DNA from: Ypsolopha sequella
Lineage: Eukaryota; Arthropoda; Insecta; Lepidoptera; Ypsolophidae
DNA: 64,000 bases
Reading direction: 5' to 3'
NCBI GenBank assembly: GCA_934047225.1
Contig: OW203988.1
Coordinates: 11,814,229-11,878,228 of the forward strand
Positions 47,601 through 57,229 of the stretch are shown here, piece after piece (position 1 is the stretch's first letter; each line of letters begins with the position of its first letter). Under the pieces are notes generated by a model that was given only the letters and a program-made list of their open reading frames with translations, searched no databases and was not told the origin of the DNA. Position numbers and translations under genes: made by a program.

Positions 47601-50600
47601 GCACCTCTTCACCTTCGCCTTTACCAAAGTTCTTCACGTAGCCAGACTCCTCGGCATTGATTTCGTTGCCAGTTTGGTAGCTGAAATGTTTAGAAGAACT
47701 AAATATGAAATTTTACTCGCTGAGGACGGGCAGTTTCTAAGGGACAGAAGGTAATTTTTGGAACTACAGATCCGATTTAAAAAATTCTTTCACTAGTAGG
47801 AAGCTACATTATTCTTGAGTGATATAGGTTATAGTTTTTTTGCATGGGGTTGGGAAGTTACCTAAAATTGCGAATCCAAAGGCAAAAGCAAAAGCAAAGC
47901 CAGTAGCTAAGAACACTCTCAATCAAGCGACCTTTCAAACAAAAAAACTAAATCAAAATCGGCTCATCCGTTTGGGACCCACGATGCCACAGACAGATAC
48001 ACAGACATACAAATACACACGTTGAACCTTAAACAAACGGGCATGCAGATATACTAGCGAATAAAGAGATAATATAATTCCTGAAAAAATAATAAAATAC
48101 TTGTAAATATTAAACACAGAACTTTCACAACGCGTTGATGTCTTTTGTACAGGATATTTTTGTGGGGCCATAATGTATTTATGCAGCATTCGTCGCGTAT
48201 ACAAGACGGAAGTTAAAACGGTCAGTGAAAGAAAAGTATTAAATATTGACGATAGCACACAAAACTACGTTAAAAGAAATACAGATTAATTCACATACAA
48301 AAATTGTATGAATAAAATTAAATAACCTTAGGATGGCTAGCACCAAAATCATAAATAGTCTGTCAAATTAAACTTAGCTTACGTGCTAAATCTAGATTTA
48401 AATCTTGGTGCAAGCCGCCCTTAGTATTTTAAGTACATTTCCATTACCAACAATCTTTTGTTTGGAAAAGCTTTGAATTATCCTCTGACATATTATATTT
48501 AAAGACAACCCACAAAGGTAGGAATGAAACTACCTACTAATTTGTACAGAAAAAAAGCTATAGAACCAAACAGGACAAACATTATTAGTAGTCAAGGGCT
48601 TACATTACATTAGTGCTACAAGGGCGAAAAGCAATAAATTACAAGGACGATTTTTAAACGTAACCGGGTAAATAATTGCTCTTACGCCCGTGTATCATAC
48701 TACGTTTTTCAATGCATAGTGTGACGAAATAAAACAAATATAATGTTGTGAAATTTAAATTATGATGGGCTCAAAAGGACTGTATCCAGTGGAAAAAAAG
48801 TATAACATTTATGGTACACAGAAAAGGTTGCAGGTTAGCCAACTTCTCGTAAATAAATTTAAAAAATAATGATAATAAAGCCCTAGTGCAAAATAATCGA
48901 CTTTCTGTTCGGTTTTGATGTATAAAAAGTGGGCCTTTACGAGCACTTGCATTGAAAAAAATATTTTACTTACAGCCATTTATAAGATCCGTCCACATTG
49001 GGTCCTTCGCTCTCAGACTTGAGGATTGGGATGACGTCACCAGGAGGTGGACCCTGAGCTGCCAGGGTTACCGCTACTACCGCCGAGAAAACTAAAGGAA
49101 TCTGGAACGATAGAGGCTGTTAAGATGCAGTTGCGGAAGCCGAAAACTGGCGATACACGTTCATACGAACAACTTATAAAGTATCTTATGTATTCATTAT
49201 TATAATATTCATAATTATTTGGTTTTGTTATTATTTTTGTTAGTTTTTAGTGTGTATATAAATGTTATTAGAGTGCATTACAAACTAGAAAAGATCAATC
49301 AGAAACAAATTCAAAGACAAGAATTTGAAAAAATTCTTTAAATATTTTTTATAAATATAAATTTACACAAATAAGTCATATTATAATTATAGGTCTTTAC
49401 AAATATGAAATTGCTGAAATTTTCTTACAAATTTATGAGTTCATAATTCCTGTAATTCAATAGAGCTATTTCAATAATTTGTTTTTTGATTGAAAGTTGA
49501 TTTCAAGGTTTTACATCTACGTATTTAATTTTGTTTTTATTTTCAGTTTGATTATAAAAATTCAATCTTCGAAAACAGGTCGTCCTAAATGCCATCCATT
49601 TCCATGATAAGATTCTTAATAATTTTTTAAATATTTAATTAGTTTTTCTGTTGGCTTAATGTTGTCTCATTCATACACATAAGAAATTACATAATAGATC
49701 TGAAATTCCAAAAAAAAAATGCAAAAATATTACTACTGAAAATTGAGTTTCCTTCAAATTCTCTATAGAAAACGGTAATTTCATATGTAAATACCTAATA
49801 TATATAAATGATAAGAAATCAAGATAATCTCAGGCCCCAGATATTAAAAGAAAGCCTATAAATTCAATATTAATTTATTAAAGGTTGGTTTAGTAAAACA
49901 GTCCGACATTTGTTTCGGTATGTACCGTACATAAACATGAGCTAATATTTAAATTATATTTACTTGACAAAATCTTTCATTTCATTATAACATAAATAAT
50001 AAATGTACAATATTATAACTTGAACCGAATGAAACAAGAAATAAGCACTAAGTTATTACCACAGTTTATTTAGATACTAAAACATTAGTATGCAATTATT
50101 GCTTAAAAATGATTATATCCTTCGTTTTTTTTATTTTTCAATTCAGTATGAATCTCTACTGAGCTATTATTACTACTGAATACTCCCACATCCTTAACAC
50201 ATTCTGCTATGTATCTCTAAATCAGTTTTGTATTTAATGCGCCTGCGCAAAATGTAAGAGTTATGTTGACGATACAGGGAGTAACATAATGGTTATTTGT
50301 CAGGGGTTCCGCGAGATTAAGCTTTTTTTAAATAATCTTTTTATGTGGAGATTAAATTATTATATTTAGCTAAAACTCACCTTTCAGGATTTTTTATTAA
50401 AATTACCTTTTCCTGTATAAAGAATATTTTTTTTATCTTTAGCTAAAAATTTATACAAAAGAAATCAATTTTTACGTTTCCTTGCACGAAGGGTGCCAAA
50501 AAATATATACATTTATACACACTGCATGATAAATTTTATTTTGATAAAATGAAAGAGTTATTTAATTGTGGAATCGCAGGAAATAAAATTCCCTTCTATT

Positions 50601-53600
50601 TTTATTTACTTATTCTTATAAAGCTTCATTGGCTTAAATTATAAGGTAGATAGACAAAAAAAAATTGTTAGATAATAAGCTTTAGTTAGAATAGATTTAT
50701 TTAAATTTTTGTTTCCTTAATAAAATCTTTACAGACAAACATTTCTAAATATTATTTGTGTATTGTGTGTATGTGAATTGCTTGGGGATGTTGATGGTGT
50801 GGTGTATATTGGTATCGATTCAGCATAACACGTCTTAACTTCTTTGACAGAACTAACCATATTTTAAGCGTCCTGTCTTTTTCTTTCTTTATCGAAAAGA
50901 CAAGGACAGAACGCTTAAATTAAGTTTAGTCCTTTCAAATAAGTTAAGATGTGCTTCACCGAATCGGTACCATTGTCACTCCTTGATTTTAACAATAATA
51001 GAAACACCTTGAAACTTCTCGTAAGTTGTTCCACAATTTTTTTTTTCACAATTTTGTATTTATTGTGCCCAATAGTTTTCGTCTGATGCTGTCGATTAAA
51101 TCGATCAAACCGTTAGTGTGGCCGTTCTGACAAAAATATATTAATGAGAAAAAGTATCAGAAGTTTTAATATTTTTGTATTATTAAGAAAATTCAAGTTT
51201 TGCTTTTTATTTATTTTTTATTCTTACGTCATCTTGTAAATATTATCTGTCATCCTGTCATCCTGTCATCATTATTACTCCAGCTGATGCGGGGCCCAGT
51301 GGGGTCCGAAATATATCTTGGATTTTATCGTTATATTTTGTAATTGTGTTTCATTTGTATATATTTATAATTATATATCTAGGAATAATAAAAGGAATGA
51401 GCTGATAAAGGCAATATAAATTTATTTAAGAAAATTATTAATATTTTAAAGAATTATATAAATATTTTATTAACCAGCTCTAGGGTCATGGAAGGACATC
51501 CTTTCAAAACATTCCAGTGTTTTAACTACGCACATGAATATCTTAGATATAAAGTATTGCGAAAAGCTATTGGCTTGAAGATGTTTGATCATAAATTGAC
51601 TATAAAACTCGTCAATGTTAAACTTACTAAGCTTTTGTAAATAGGTGGGCACAATAACAAACTTTTGGTGTTTTATAATTTAAAATTTAGAGTGAAATTC
51701 CATAAAGGAGACACCACAGATATATATGCAGTTCTGTGAGTAACACCTTAAGTTGCCTCTTTCCAGCGTCATCCGAAAATTACACTATTGATAAGGTTTT
51801 TTCACTTAAAAGGTACTTATCTTTAAATATTATAAAATATACATATATATATTGTTAGTTAAACTATAATAAACAATTTTTATTAGAGTGCATTACAAAC
51901 TTGCAATCAATCAGAAACAAATTTTAAACCATAAATATTTTTGAAAAAATTCCTCGAGCCAGGATATAGACAGGCGACCTCTTGCTTACATGACAGGCGC
52001 GCTACCAACTGTGATGGATCAAAGCGATGGATTTCGCAATAAAAACATATAATCTTATAATAAACAACTTAATTTAAGGAAATCATTCTCGTAAACAGCA
52101 TGAAAATATTGTTCAAAATCCAGCTATTTTTGGACTAAAATTAAGTATTTGTTATTTCTTTCAAACCTCTAATGGTATTTGTATGGTTCTTGTACTAAAA
52201 TAGAAGGACAATGTTGCTTAGAAAAATCATTAGTGGAAATTTGTTTCTGTTCATCGCGTCCATGTGAAAAAAAACTCCTATTTTGCGCTATTCGGAGACC
52301 CAGCGTCGTCATAATGCAGTGAAAAGTGAAAGTGAAAGTGAAAAGTATTTATTGTGCCGTGCGCTGATATGAACGGCTGAACGTTATTTTAATATAGTTC
52401 TGTCGATATTTGTACCTTTGTGGATATATTCCGCCCGACCGCTCGACAGCAAAAATTTTTGCTGTCGAGCGGTCGGGCGGACTACACATCCCGAGGATGC
52501 CTCGTTTAGAGGCGAAACACGTGTCGATAAGTTTTCTTGCTTGTTATTTAAGATTGCTTTATTTTGTGCTCGTACTGCTTGCTTTGCTTGTGCATGTTTT
52601 ATGCGGGAGGGCGGGCGGTGCTTGAATCTGCATTTTGAATAGCATGGTAAGAGTGTTTAGCAGAATATTGCAAATTATTAATATATCCACAAATTTATGA
52701 TGGACTTCCGCAAAGTAACGCCTTTTTCAATAAATGATATTTGTACCGACAGACGGTGACTCAAGGTCGTTGGCGACTACCTGCCCCTTAAAAAATTAGT
52801 TATTAAATTCATAAACTTAAAGGAAAGTAGATACCAATACATCATCACGAGAGGTTTTACATGTTTTTTCGAGTATGGACTGTGAAATATAATATAGGTA
52901 GTCCACACCCACGTTTGAATGAATATTATTACATCCCAGCATAATCGTTGATGAGCCGTATCGCTGTACTTCGAGCACTAAGGACCTACAGTTAAACGTG
53001 CCTTCTGAAACACGCAGGGCGAACACAAAACATTTTTTTTTCAATGCAAGTGCTCGTAAAGGCCCACTTTTTATTAGAAAGTCGATTATTTTGCATTCTT
53101 AAATAACAAGCAAGAAAACACGTGTCCATAAGTTTTTCAAGTTCAATATGTACGAGTATGTTGTTTATTAATTATAGTCTAGTCAATCTAAGCGGCGGTT
53201 GCTCAGGGGTAGAACGCGGCCTCTCAATCTTGAGATCGAGGTTCGATCCCCGGTTGGGTATGCACCGATGAGTTTTTCGGAATATATAGGTAGGCTCGGT
53301 TGGTGATCATTGAACCTTGTTCCTGGTCCCTGGCCGGGTCTCCGGTATTGGCTCGGGCGGCTGATTGGATTTTACCTTGTATAATATATATTTTACCTAT
53401 CATTTTAATCGTAAATATATTGCTACATAAATTAAATAAACCTTTAATTTAGTTCATGTACATTTATTATTTTATTATATATATTTTCTTTATTAGATTA
53501 AATTTGACGTGTAAAAAGTGTATATATCTATACCTGCTTTGCAAAATAAACTATTTGAATTTGAATTTGAATTTGTGCATATTATTTGTTCTTACCACTT

Positions 53601-56600
53601 GCTGAACGGTAAAGGAAAACATCGTAACGAAACCTGCGTGCCATAAAAAGCGTGTATTTGTGCTCAAAGTACGGTGATAGGGCTCACCACTCATCACGTT
53701 GGGACGTAATAATCGTCGGTGAAACGCATGTTCAAGTGAGGTGTATCAAGTGAGGATTGTGACTTGAATTTCACAGTTCACACTCGGAACACCTCTGACA
53801 ACCCTTCAGGGATTTATGTCGAGACGATATATTTTATTTTATTTATATCTAAGAATGTTTGTATGGAAAAGGTTGAATTAAATGTGAATTTAATGAATTA
53901 ACTGTTATTTACAACCAGTGAAAATTGTGAATATATCAATAAACTAACTGAAAAATTAAAACTCAAAAGAATATCTAATAAATGCTTTTTTAATAATGAT
54001 CCACAATAATTAGACCAGAGCAAAGAACAATTTTAGTAAGACCAGGGGTCTAATTATTTAGGAAATATTTAAAAAAGGCATATTTGTTGAAAAATTCAGT
54101 GAAGTTCTGGAGAAAAAAAATTAAATTAAAATCTTGGATAACATTTAAAATTATATTTTTCCTAATGCCTTGAAGATAAGTGGGTCAGCGGAAATGTTTA
54201 AGATAGACGTACATTTGATATATTGTATGAGGAAATTTTACCAATTTATAACCTAATCAAAAGATACACATGGTACTTACAAGATAATTACGAAAATGTA
54301 TTAAAAATTTATTAAAGAACATTTTGTCTCTATTTTTTTATAGTCTCAGAGACGAGACTTCGCATGTTTCATGCAAATAACTCCACAAACGATGCTTAGA
54401 TAGAGCACGACCGCGACATTTCTGCTTGAAGTGATATATTTATGATAATATCACTTCCTTGTAGGACTGACATTAATAAACGGGATTTATTTGTTATTTA
54501 TGGGACCTTTTGAACCTCTTGAACCTTTTTCAAATTACATAGCTACTCGACCTGCAGGATTGATACCTGGTTCTCAACACTGAGAGGTTAGAGTTTTACT
54601 TATTTTAATGAGCCACGCTGTTTTAGGGTTCTGTAAAAAGACGGAAACCTTTAGCAAAGTTTGTGTCTATGAGCGTCTATGACATACCTTAAGGGGGGTT
54701 ATTCCGATTTTGTGTATTTATAAAATTAATTTTAACCATGAAATTATTCGAATAGATTTTGTTTAAATATATATATATCATATTTAATTCTTTGATCTTA
54801 ATATTTCGGCTATTCGATACACGATAACTTGCATTTCCCTCTATCCAATAAAATCGCAAAGTAAGGGCTAAACTATGATCTAATTTCCTTTGAGTTATAA
54901 TTATAAGGTTTTGGACTATAAAACTTTTACCCGTCGTCAAAAAATATATAAAATGGCCATAACATTAAAAAATTTAAGGGGCGGGTAGTCGCCTTGAGTC
55001 TACCTGTGTTGGTACAAATATTAACAGAAAGTGTATTGAAATAACGTTCATATGAACGTCGCTGATATAACACCGTGATAACTGCATTACGACGTCACTG
55101 GTAGCGCAAAATAGGAGAAAATAATACTTTTCAAATGCGCGATGGACGGTAAAAAGTTCCATAAAAAAACTTCTAAGTAATATTTTCCATGTATTTTAGT
55201 ACAAGAACCATACAAATACCATTAGTGGTTTCAAAGAAATAACCAAATTTACTTAATTTTAGTCTAAAACAGCTTGACTTTGAACAATATTTTCAAGTTG
55301 TTTCTTAAACGCGAGAATAATTTCCTTAAATGAAGTTGTTCTTTATTTTTTCATAATTTTTAAACATACCGTTTAAGAGAAATAAATTTATCAATAGAGT
55401 CATTTTCGGATGACGCTGGGAAGAGGCGCCTTAATTCCAAAATAATAAATAAAACACCTCAATATCGCAAGTTTTATGAGCGCCCCGCTTCCACTGAGCA
55501 ATGTTCAATAAAAACATTAGAGCTAAAATACCTTCGCCTTAATAGCGGCACTGAGGCGATTAACTAAAATTTTCAATGTCGTTGTGGATTTTTACTGAAG
55601 CCCCGAAAATATATACACAAAATCATCATTTTGTTTGTTGAAAATGAAACGTTATTTAAGCAAAATACTATCGCTTTCACGGCACCCGCACATTGTATGC
55701 GATGTACTACTGACAATTTTGGAAAATTTTGTTTCCCTAAATAAAAGTCAGATTGACAAAGCTCAGTTTATAATGGACCATTCCAGTTTCCGATTGGTTT
55801 GTTTAAAGGGTACCTGCTTCGTAAGTTTTTAGGGTTCCGTACCCAAAGGGTAAGGGTCGGGTCGGGATCTATTACTAAGACTCATCTGTCCGTCCATCTG
55901 TCCGTCTGTCACCAGACTGTATTTCATTAACCGTGATAGTTACACAGCTGAAATTTTCACAGAGGATCTATTTCTGTTGCCGCTATAATAAAATATACTA
56001 AAAAACAGAATAAAATAAATATTTAAGGGGGCTCCCATAAAACAGACATGATAATTTTGCCGTTTTTATAGATAATGGTACGGAATCCTTCGTGCGCGAG
56101 TCCGACTCGCACTTGGCCGGTTTTATTAAAACGAATCTAAATAGAGCGCTATCTTCTAATGAAATCACATACTATGGAAATACATCACTGAAAAATGAAA
56201 AAAAATGTTATAAAATATATCGTCACGACATGAATGAATCCCTGAGGGGTTTTCAGAGGTGTTCCGAAGGTGAACTGTGCAATGCAAATCACTGTCAACA
56301 CTCGGTACAGCCGCGTTTCACATACGATTATTACGTCCCAACGTGAGGGGTGGTGTATGTAAACTCTTTATTGCACAAAATAAGATTACAATGCACAAAG
56401 GCGAACTTAATGCTAATTAGCATTCTCTACCAGTTAACCTTTGGTGATGTGGAGATTACAAGGGTAGTGCCAAATAAGTTAATTAATTAATGGTGAGCCC
56501 TATCGCCGTACTTTGAGCACAACTATACGCTTTTTAGGGCATGCAGTTTTCCTTCACTATTCAGAACAAATATTATGCACATAAATTCCGAAAATCTCAT

Positions 56601-57229
56601 TGGTGCGTGCCCGACCGGGGATTGAACCTGGATCTCAAGATTGAGAGGCCAGCGTTCTACCCCTGAGATACCGCTGTTATTATAATTTTTTTCATATTTG
56701 CGGGTTTTATCGTTAAGGAAAGTTATTATAATCAGTGGATTATGTGGTTTCATTTAAAGACATAAGTTTCCATTTACATCCGGTACATAGCTCGTCCAAA
56801 AATTTTTTTTTTTACCAATTAGCTCATCTCCTGTAGTGAAATATCTGTATATTTTGTATGGTAACTGATTAATTAATCATTGCAGAGCACGAAACTTTTT
56901 GAACTTTTAAAAAATTCTTATTATTACCGAAGTTAGCGATAGTGGTATTTAACACTTTTAGTAAGAAATCGTGTCGGTTGACGTCACGATACATGCCGTT
57001 AAGCTCACTTTGATTGCCAATAACTTCGTAATTTTTTGGAATATCAAAAAAAATTTTACAACTGTTTTAGGCTTTTTAAACGCAATTCCTTTTCATAAAA
57101 ATCTTCATGTAGGAAACGGGCTCATTAACGCACATTTTGCATGTTTAAAGGATTTTTTCCTACAGAGACAAAAACTTTCAACTTTATGCTAAACGCTGCT
57201 AAATAGGATATCAGAGATTTCCATACCAT
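41524..57229 (-). CDS. RR-1 cuticular protein (gene 2), four coding exons
   Basis: Secreted chitin-binding structural protein of the cuticle, predicted 149 aa. Exons (minus strand): 57227-57229 (inferred, ATG only), 48974-49101, 47509-47680 and 41524-41670. The three downstream exons join in frame with GT-AG introns. The signal peptide core is [16 protein letters not shown]. The R&R domain runs from [15 protein letters not shown] to [13 protein letters not shown] and is followed by the RR-1 signature [14 protein letters not shown]; the tail is Pro/Lys-rich and ends PFKPSRG. Exon layout and length match gene 1 (148 aa), so the two are tandem paralogues in the same orientation. The introns are swollen by SINEs, MITEs and other insertions. 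Exons 2-4 are firm; the position of exon 1 is an inference. Confidence 0.9.
42347..42520 (+). repeat. GGTTCCGTA-type repeat, 5' half
   Basis: GTAGGGTTCCACACTAG, ACTAAGCCTCCGCTGTCTG, and CAGTTGAAATTTTCACAGAA are shared with 38776 and 55829; the right half is missing. Confidence 0.6.
42690..42803 (+). repeat. Dispersed repeat end (GGCGGGCAAAAGCTAGT type)
   Basis: Ends GCGAACAAAGCGGCGGGCAAAAGCTAGTTT-like text (only partly quoted here), a terminus often seen in insect interspersed repeats related to the unit at 26319. Confidence 0.4.
42804..45903. other. Intron 3 of gene 2, mostly anonymous
   Basis: No supported gene. Near 43670-43745 the motif GAGCGAAGCGGAG occurs twice 45-50 bases apart. A LINE-like tail (AAATAAATAAAATAAATAC) lies at 44938-44956. 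Confidence 0.4.
45904..46118 (+). repeat. GGTTCCGTA-type repeat, 3' part
   Basis: CTCGAAAAACCACAAAAAATG, GTCCCCCC, and the end AACCCTAGGAGTCTGACTTGCACTTGACCGG, a close relative of 3990-4205. Confidence 0.6.
46418..47487 (-). repeat. Long GGTTCCGTA-type repeat with internal tandem units
   Basis: Starts CGGCCAAGTGCGAATCAGACTCG and ends ACGGACGGACGGAGGTTCC...AGTACGGAACCC, i.e. the two family termini in minus orientation. Inside are three roughly 290-bp units carrying TTTTCCTGTAAT, ATTTTTCGGT(C/G)TAC, CGAAACTAGTGCCATTAAAT and AATTTGATACCCAT. Explains why other copies vary in length. Confidence 0.75.
47509..47680 (-). CDS. Cuticle gene 2, coding exon 3 (R&R core)
   Basis: 172 bases between acceptor ATTTCAG and donor GTGAAA. 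Encodes [17 protein letters not shown] through [12 protein letters not shown]. It ends at a codon boundary, one of the few differences from gene 1, where the exon ends earlier and in phase 1. Confidence 0.95.
47860..48040 (+). repeat. Dispersed repeat with (GCAAAA)n
   Basis: AAGGCAAAAGCAAAAGCAAAG, then AAATCGGCTCATCCGTTTGG and CACAGACAGATACACAGACA. This order is common in insect interspersed repeats; no coding content. Confidence 0.45.
48884..48962 (-). repeat. Inverted partner of 53030-53095
   Basis: Shares AAAATAATCGACTTTCT and AAAAAGTGGGCCTTTACGAG with the complementary strand at 53042-53095. One of several inverted pairs inside intron 1 of gene 2 and just downstream. Confidence 0.6.
48974..49101 (-). 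CDS. Cuticle gene 2, coding exon 2
   Basis: 128 bases between acceptor GTTCCAG and donor GTAAGT. Encodes the hydrophobic signal core, a short Pro/Gly spacer with VIPILKSE, and the start of the R&R domain (NVDGSYKW). The equivalent stretch of gene 1 reads VIPIVRQTQ...NFDGSYQY. Confidence 0.93.
49262..49350 (+). repeat. Dispersed repeat shared with 51877-51955
   Basis: TTATTAGAGTGCATTACAAACT, AATCAGAAACAAATT and TTGAAAAAATTC occur in the same order in both. At 51877 the block is followed by a tRNA-like sequence, so both may be SINE bodies. Confidence 0.5.
49390..49798 (+). mobile_element. MITE, family A (copy 2, best preserved)
   Basis: 409 bp with inverted termini TAGGTCTTTACA...ATATGAAATT and AATTTCATATGTAAATACCTA, flanked by TA. 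Internal text (TCCATGATAAGATTC, CTTAATGTTGTCTCATTCAT) matches 9047-9457 and inverted 23730-24087. Nonautonomous; TA target suggests mobilisation by a Tc1/mariner-type transposase. Confidence 0.75.
49799..50810. other. Intron 1 of gene 2, nothing recognised
   Basis: AT-rich intronic DNA without identifiable feature. Confidence 0.4.
50811..50971. mobile_element. Foldback MITE
   Basis: 161-bp inverted-repeat element: GGTATCGATTCAGC...CTTAACTT...TTTAAGCGTCCTGTC on the left matches the complement of GACAGAACGCTTAAATT...AAGTTAAG...GAATCGGTACC on the right. The arms are about 75 bases with scattered mismatches. Confidence 0.75.
51276..51322 (+). ncRNA. Hammerhead-like motif, copy B
   Basis: TCCAG, CTGATG (51284-51289), a GC-rich hairpin with AGT loop, GAAA (51308-51311), TATATC, then TTGGA. 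TCCAG and TTGGA pair as a 5-bp stem I (one G-U), although the sequence differs from copies A and C. Confidence 0.5.
51955..52020 (-). mobile_element. tRNA-like SINE head
   Basis: On the minus strand: CAGTTGGTAGCGCGCC (A-box type) followed by GTAAGCAAGAGGTCG. It reads as a degenerate tRNA-derived promoter, and the acceptor stem does not close, so not a functional tRNA. Confidence 0.5.
52431..52480. repeat. Perfect 50-bp palindrome
   Basis: 25+25 bases without loop or mismatch; the outer part is GC-rich (CCGCCCGACCGCTCG) and the centre is AAAAATTTTT. It would extrude as a cruciform or fold as an RNA hairpin. Confidence 0.95.
52491..52525 (+). ncRNA. Hammerhead-like motif, copy D
   Basis: CCGAGGA (one base from CUGANGA), stem II GCCTC/GAGGC with loop GTTTA, GAAA, self-complementary CACGTG, then TC. 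The palindromic stem III is the form used by dimeric minimal hammerheads. ATC upstream and GAT downstream can pair as a short stem I. Confidence 0.5.
52815..53020 (-). mobile_element. Old SINE copy
   Basis: Shares TATTACATCCCAGCATAATCG, GAGCCGTATCGC and TGTACTTCGAGCAC with the complement of the SINE body. Diverged; no tRNA head recognised. Confidence 0.55.
53030..53095 (+). repeat. Inverted partner of 48884-48962
   Basis: Contains CTCGTAAAGGCCCACTTTTT and AGAAAGTCGATTATTTTGCA, the complement of the block in 48884-48962. Confidence 0.6.
53192..53845 (+). mobile_element. SINE copy interrupted by a LINE-like fragment
   Basis: tRNA head GCGGTTGCTCAGGGGTAGAAC with B box GGTTCGATCCC, body and 3' end CGAGACGATATATTTTA. 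The body is split at about 53283-53573 by an insertion. Same family as 2252-2613. Confidence 0.8.
53283..53573 (+). mobile_element. LINE 3' end inserted in SINE
   Basis: About 290 bp ending in GAATTTGAATTTGAATTT, preceded by TGCTTTGCAAAATAAACTA. The start contains CTGGTCCCTGGCCGGG. The 3' terminus matches the minus-strand element at 1847. Nonautonomous fragment; its clean ends inside the SINE show that it arrived later. Confidence 0.6.
53846..54973. other. Intron 1 of gene 2, nothing recognised
   Basis: AT-rich DNA; no supported gene or named repeat. Confidence 0.4.
54974..55434 (-). mobile_element. TTAA-flanked MITE, family B (copy 2, uninterrupted)
   Basis: 461 bp from TTAAGGGGCGGGTAGTCGCC to GAAGAGGCGCCTTAA. 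Terminal inverted repeat is short (about 10-14 bases, imperfect). Inverted relative to copy 1, 2.2 kb away in the same intron. Confidence 0.7.
55829..56122 (+). repeat. GGTTCCGTA-type repeat, complete short form
   Basis: AGGGTTCCGTACCCAAAGGG to CGACTCGCACTTGGCCGG plus TTTT. Close to 38776-39066 throughout, including ACAGAATAAAATAAATATTT and GGGGGCTCCCATA. Confidence 0.8.
56206..56680 (-). mobile_element. SINE copy interrupted by a LINE 3' end
   Basis: Minus orientation: 3' end at about 56211 (complement of GATATATTTTA), tRNA head at 56600-56680 (GGGGATTGAACC B box, CTACCCCTGAGATACCGC A box, in complement). Split by an insertion at 56348-56489. Confidence 0.8.
56348..56489 (-). mobile_element. 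LINE 3' end inserted in SINE
   Basis: CTCTTTATTGCACAAAATAAG, ACAAAGGCGAACTTAATGC, CATTCTCTACCAGTTAACC: same family as 9640 and 63383. GGTG-type sequence on both sides suggests a short target duplication. Confidence 0.6.
57227..57229 (-). CDS. Cuticle gene 2, inferred exon 1 (ATG only)
   Basis: Exon 2 opens in phase 0 with a signal peptide lacking Met. At 57229 a minus-strand ATG in good context (A at -3) is followed directly by the donor GTATGG. It lies about 65 bases downstream of the expected start site set by TATATAAA (57319-57326). An initiator codon separated by an intron from the signal peptide fits CPR gene architecture. The implied first intron is 8.1 kb. Confidence 0.6.

Larger units (their letters stand above)
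52417..52735 (+). mobile_element. Short Penelope-like insertion with 12-bp target duplication
   Basis: A 319-bp insert in the family B MITE, flanked by GATATTTGTACC at 52405-52416 and 52736-52747. Starts near a perfect 50-bp palindrome and contains a hammerhead-like motif. The long target duplication and the ribozyme-like terminus fit Penelope-like elements; no protein-coding part is present, so the class is an inference. Confidence 0.55.
51748..52791 (+). mobile_element. TTAA-flanked MITE, family B (copy 1, with two nested insertions)
   Basis: Bounded by TTAA at 51748-51751 and 52788-52791. Ends TTAAGTTGCCTC and CTACCTGCCCCTTAA. Homologous, in inverted orientation, to 54974-55434. It is longer because of a tRNA-SINE-like insertion (about 51800-52075) and the insertion at 52417-52735. 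TTAA termini suggest piggyBac-type mobilisation. Confidence 0.65.

Noticed and set aside
49157..49164. Alternative first exon of cuticle gene 2 (ATGAAC, donor GTGTAT)
   Set aside because: It would leave an intron of only 57 bases, has no TATA box nearby, and a poor donor. Kept as the fallback for the ATG-only exon.
52410..52642. Two overlapping ORFs of 71-74 codons
   Set aside because: They run through a perfect palindrome inside an insertion and have no recognisable motifs.
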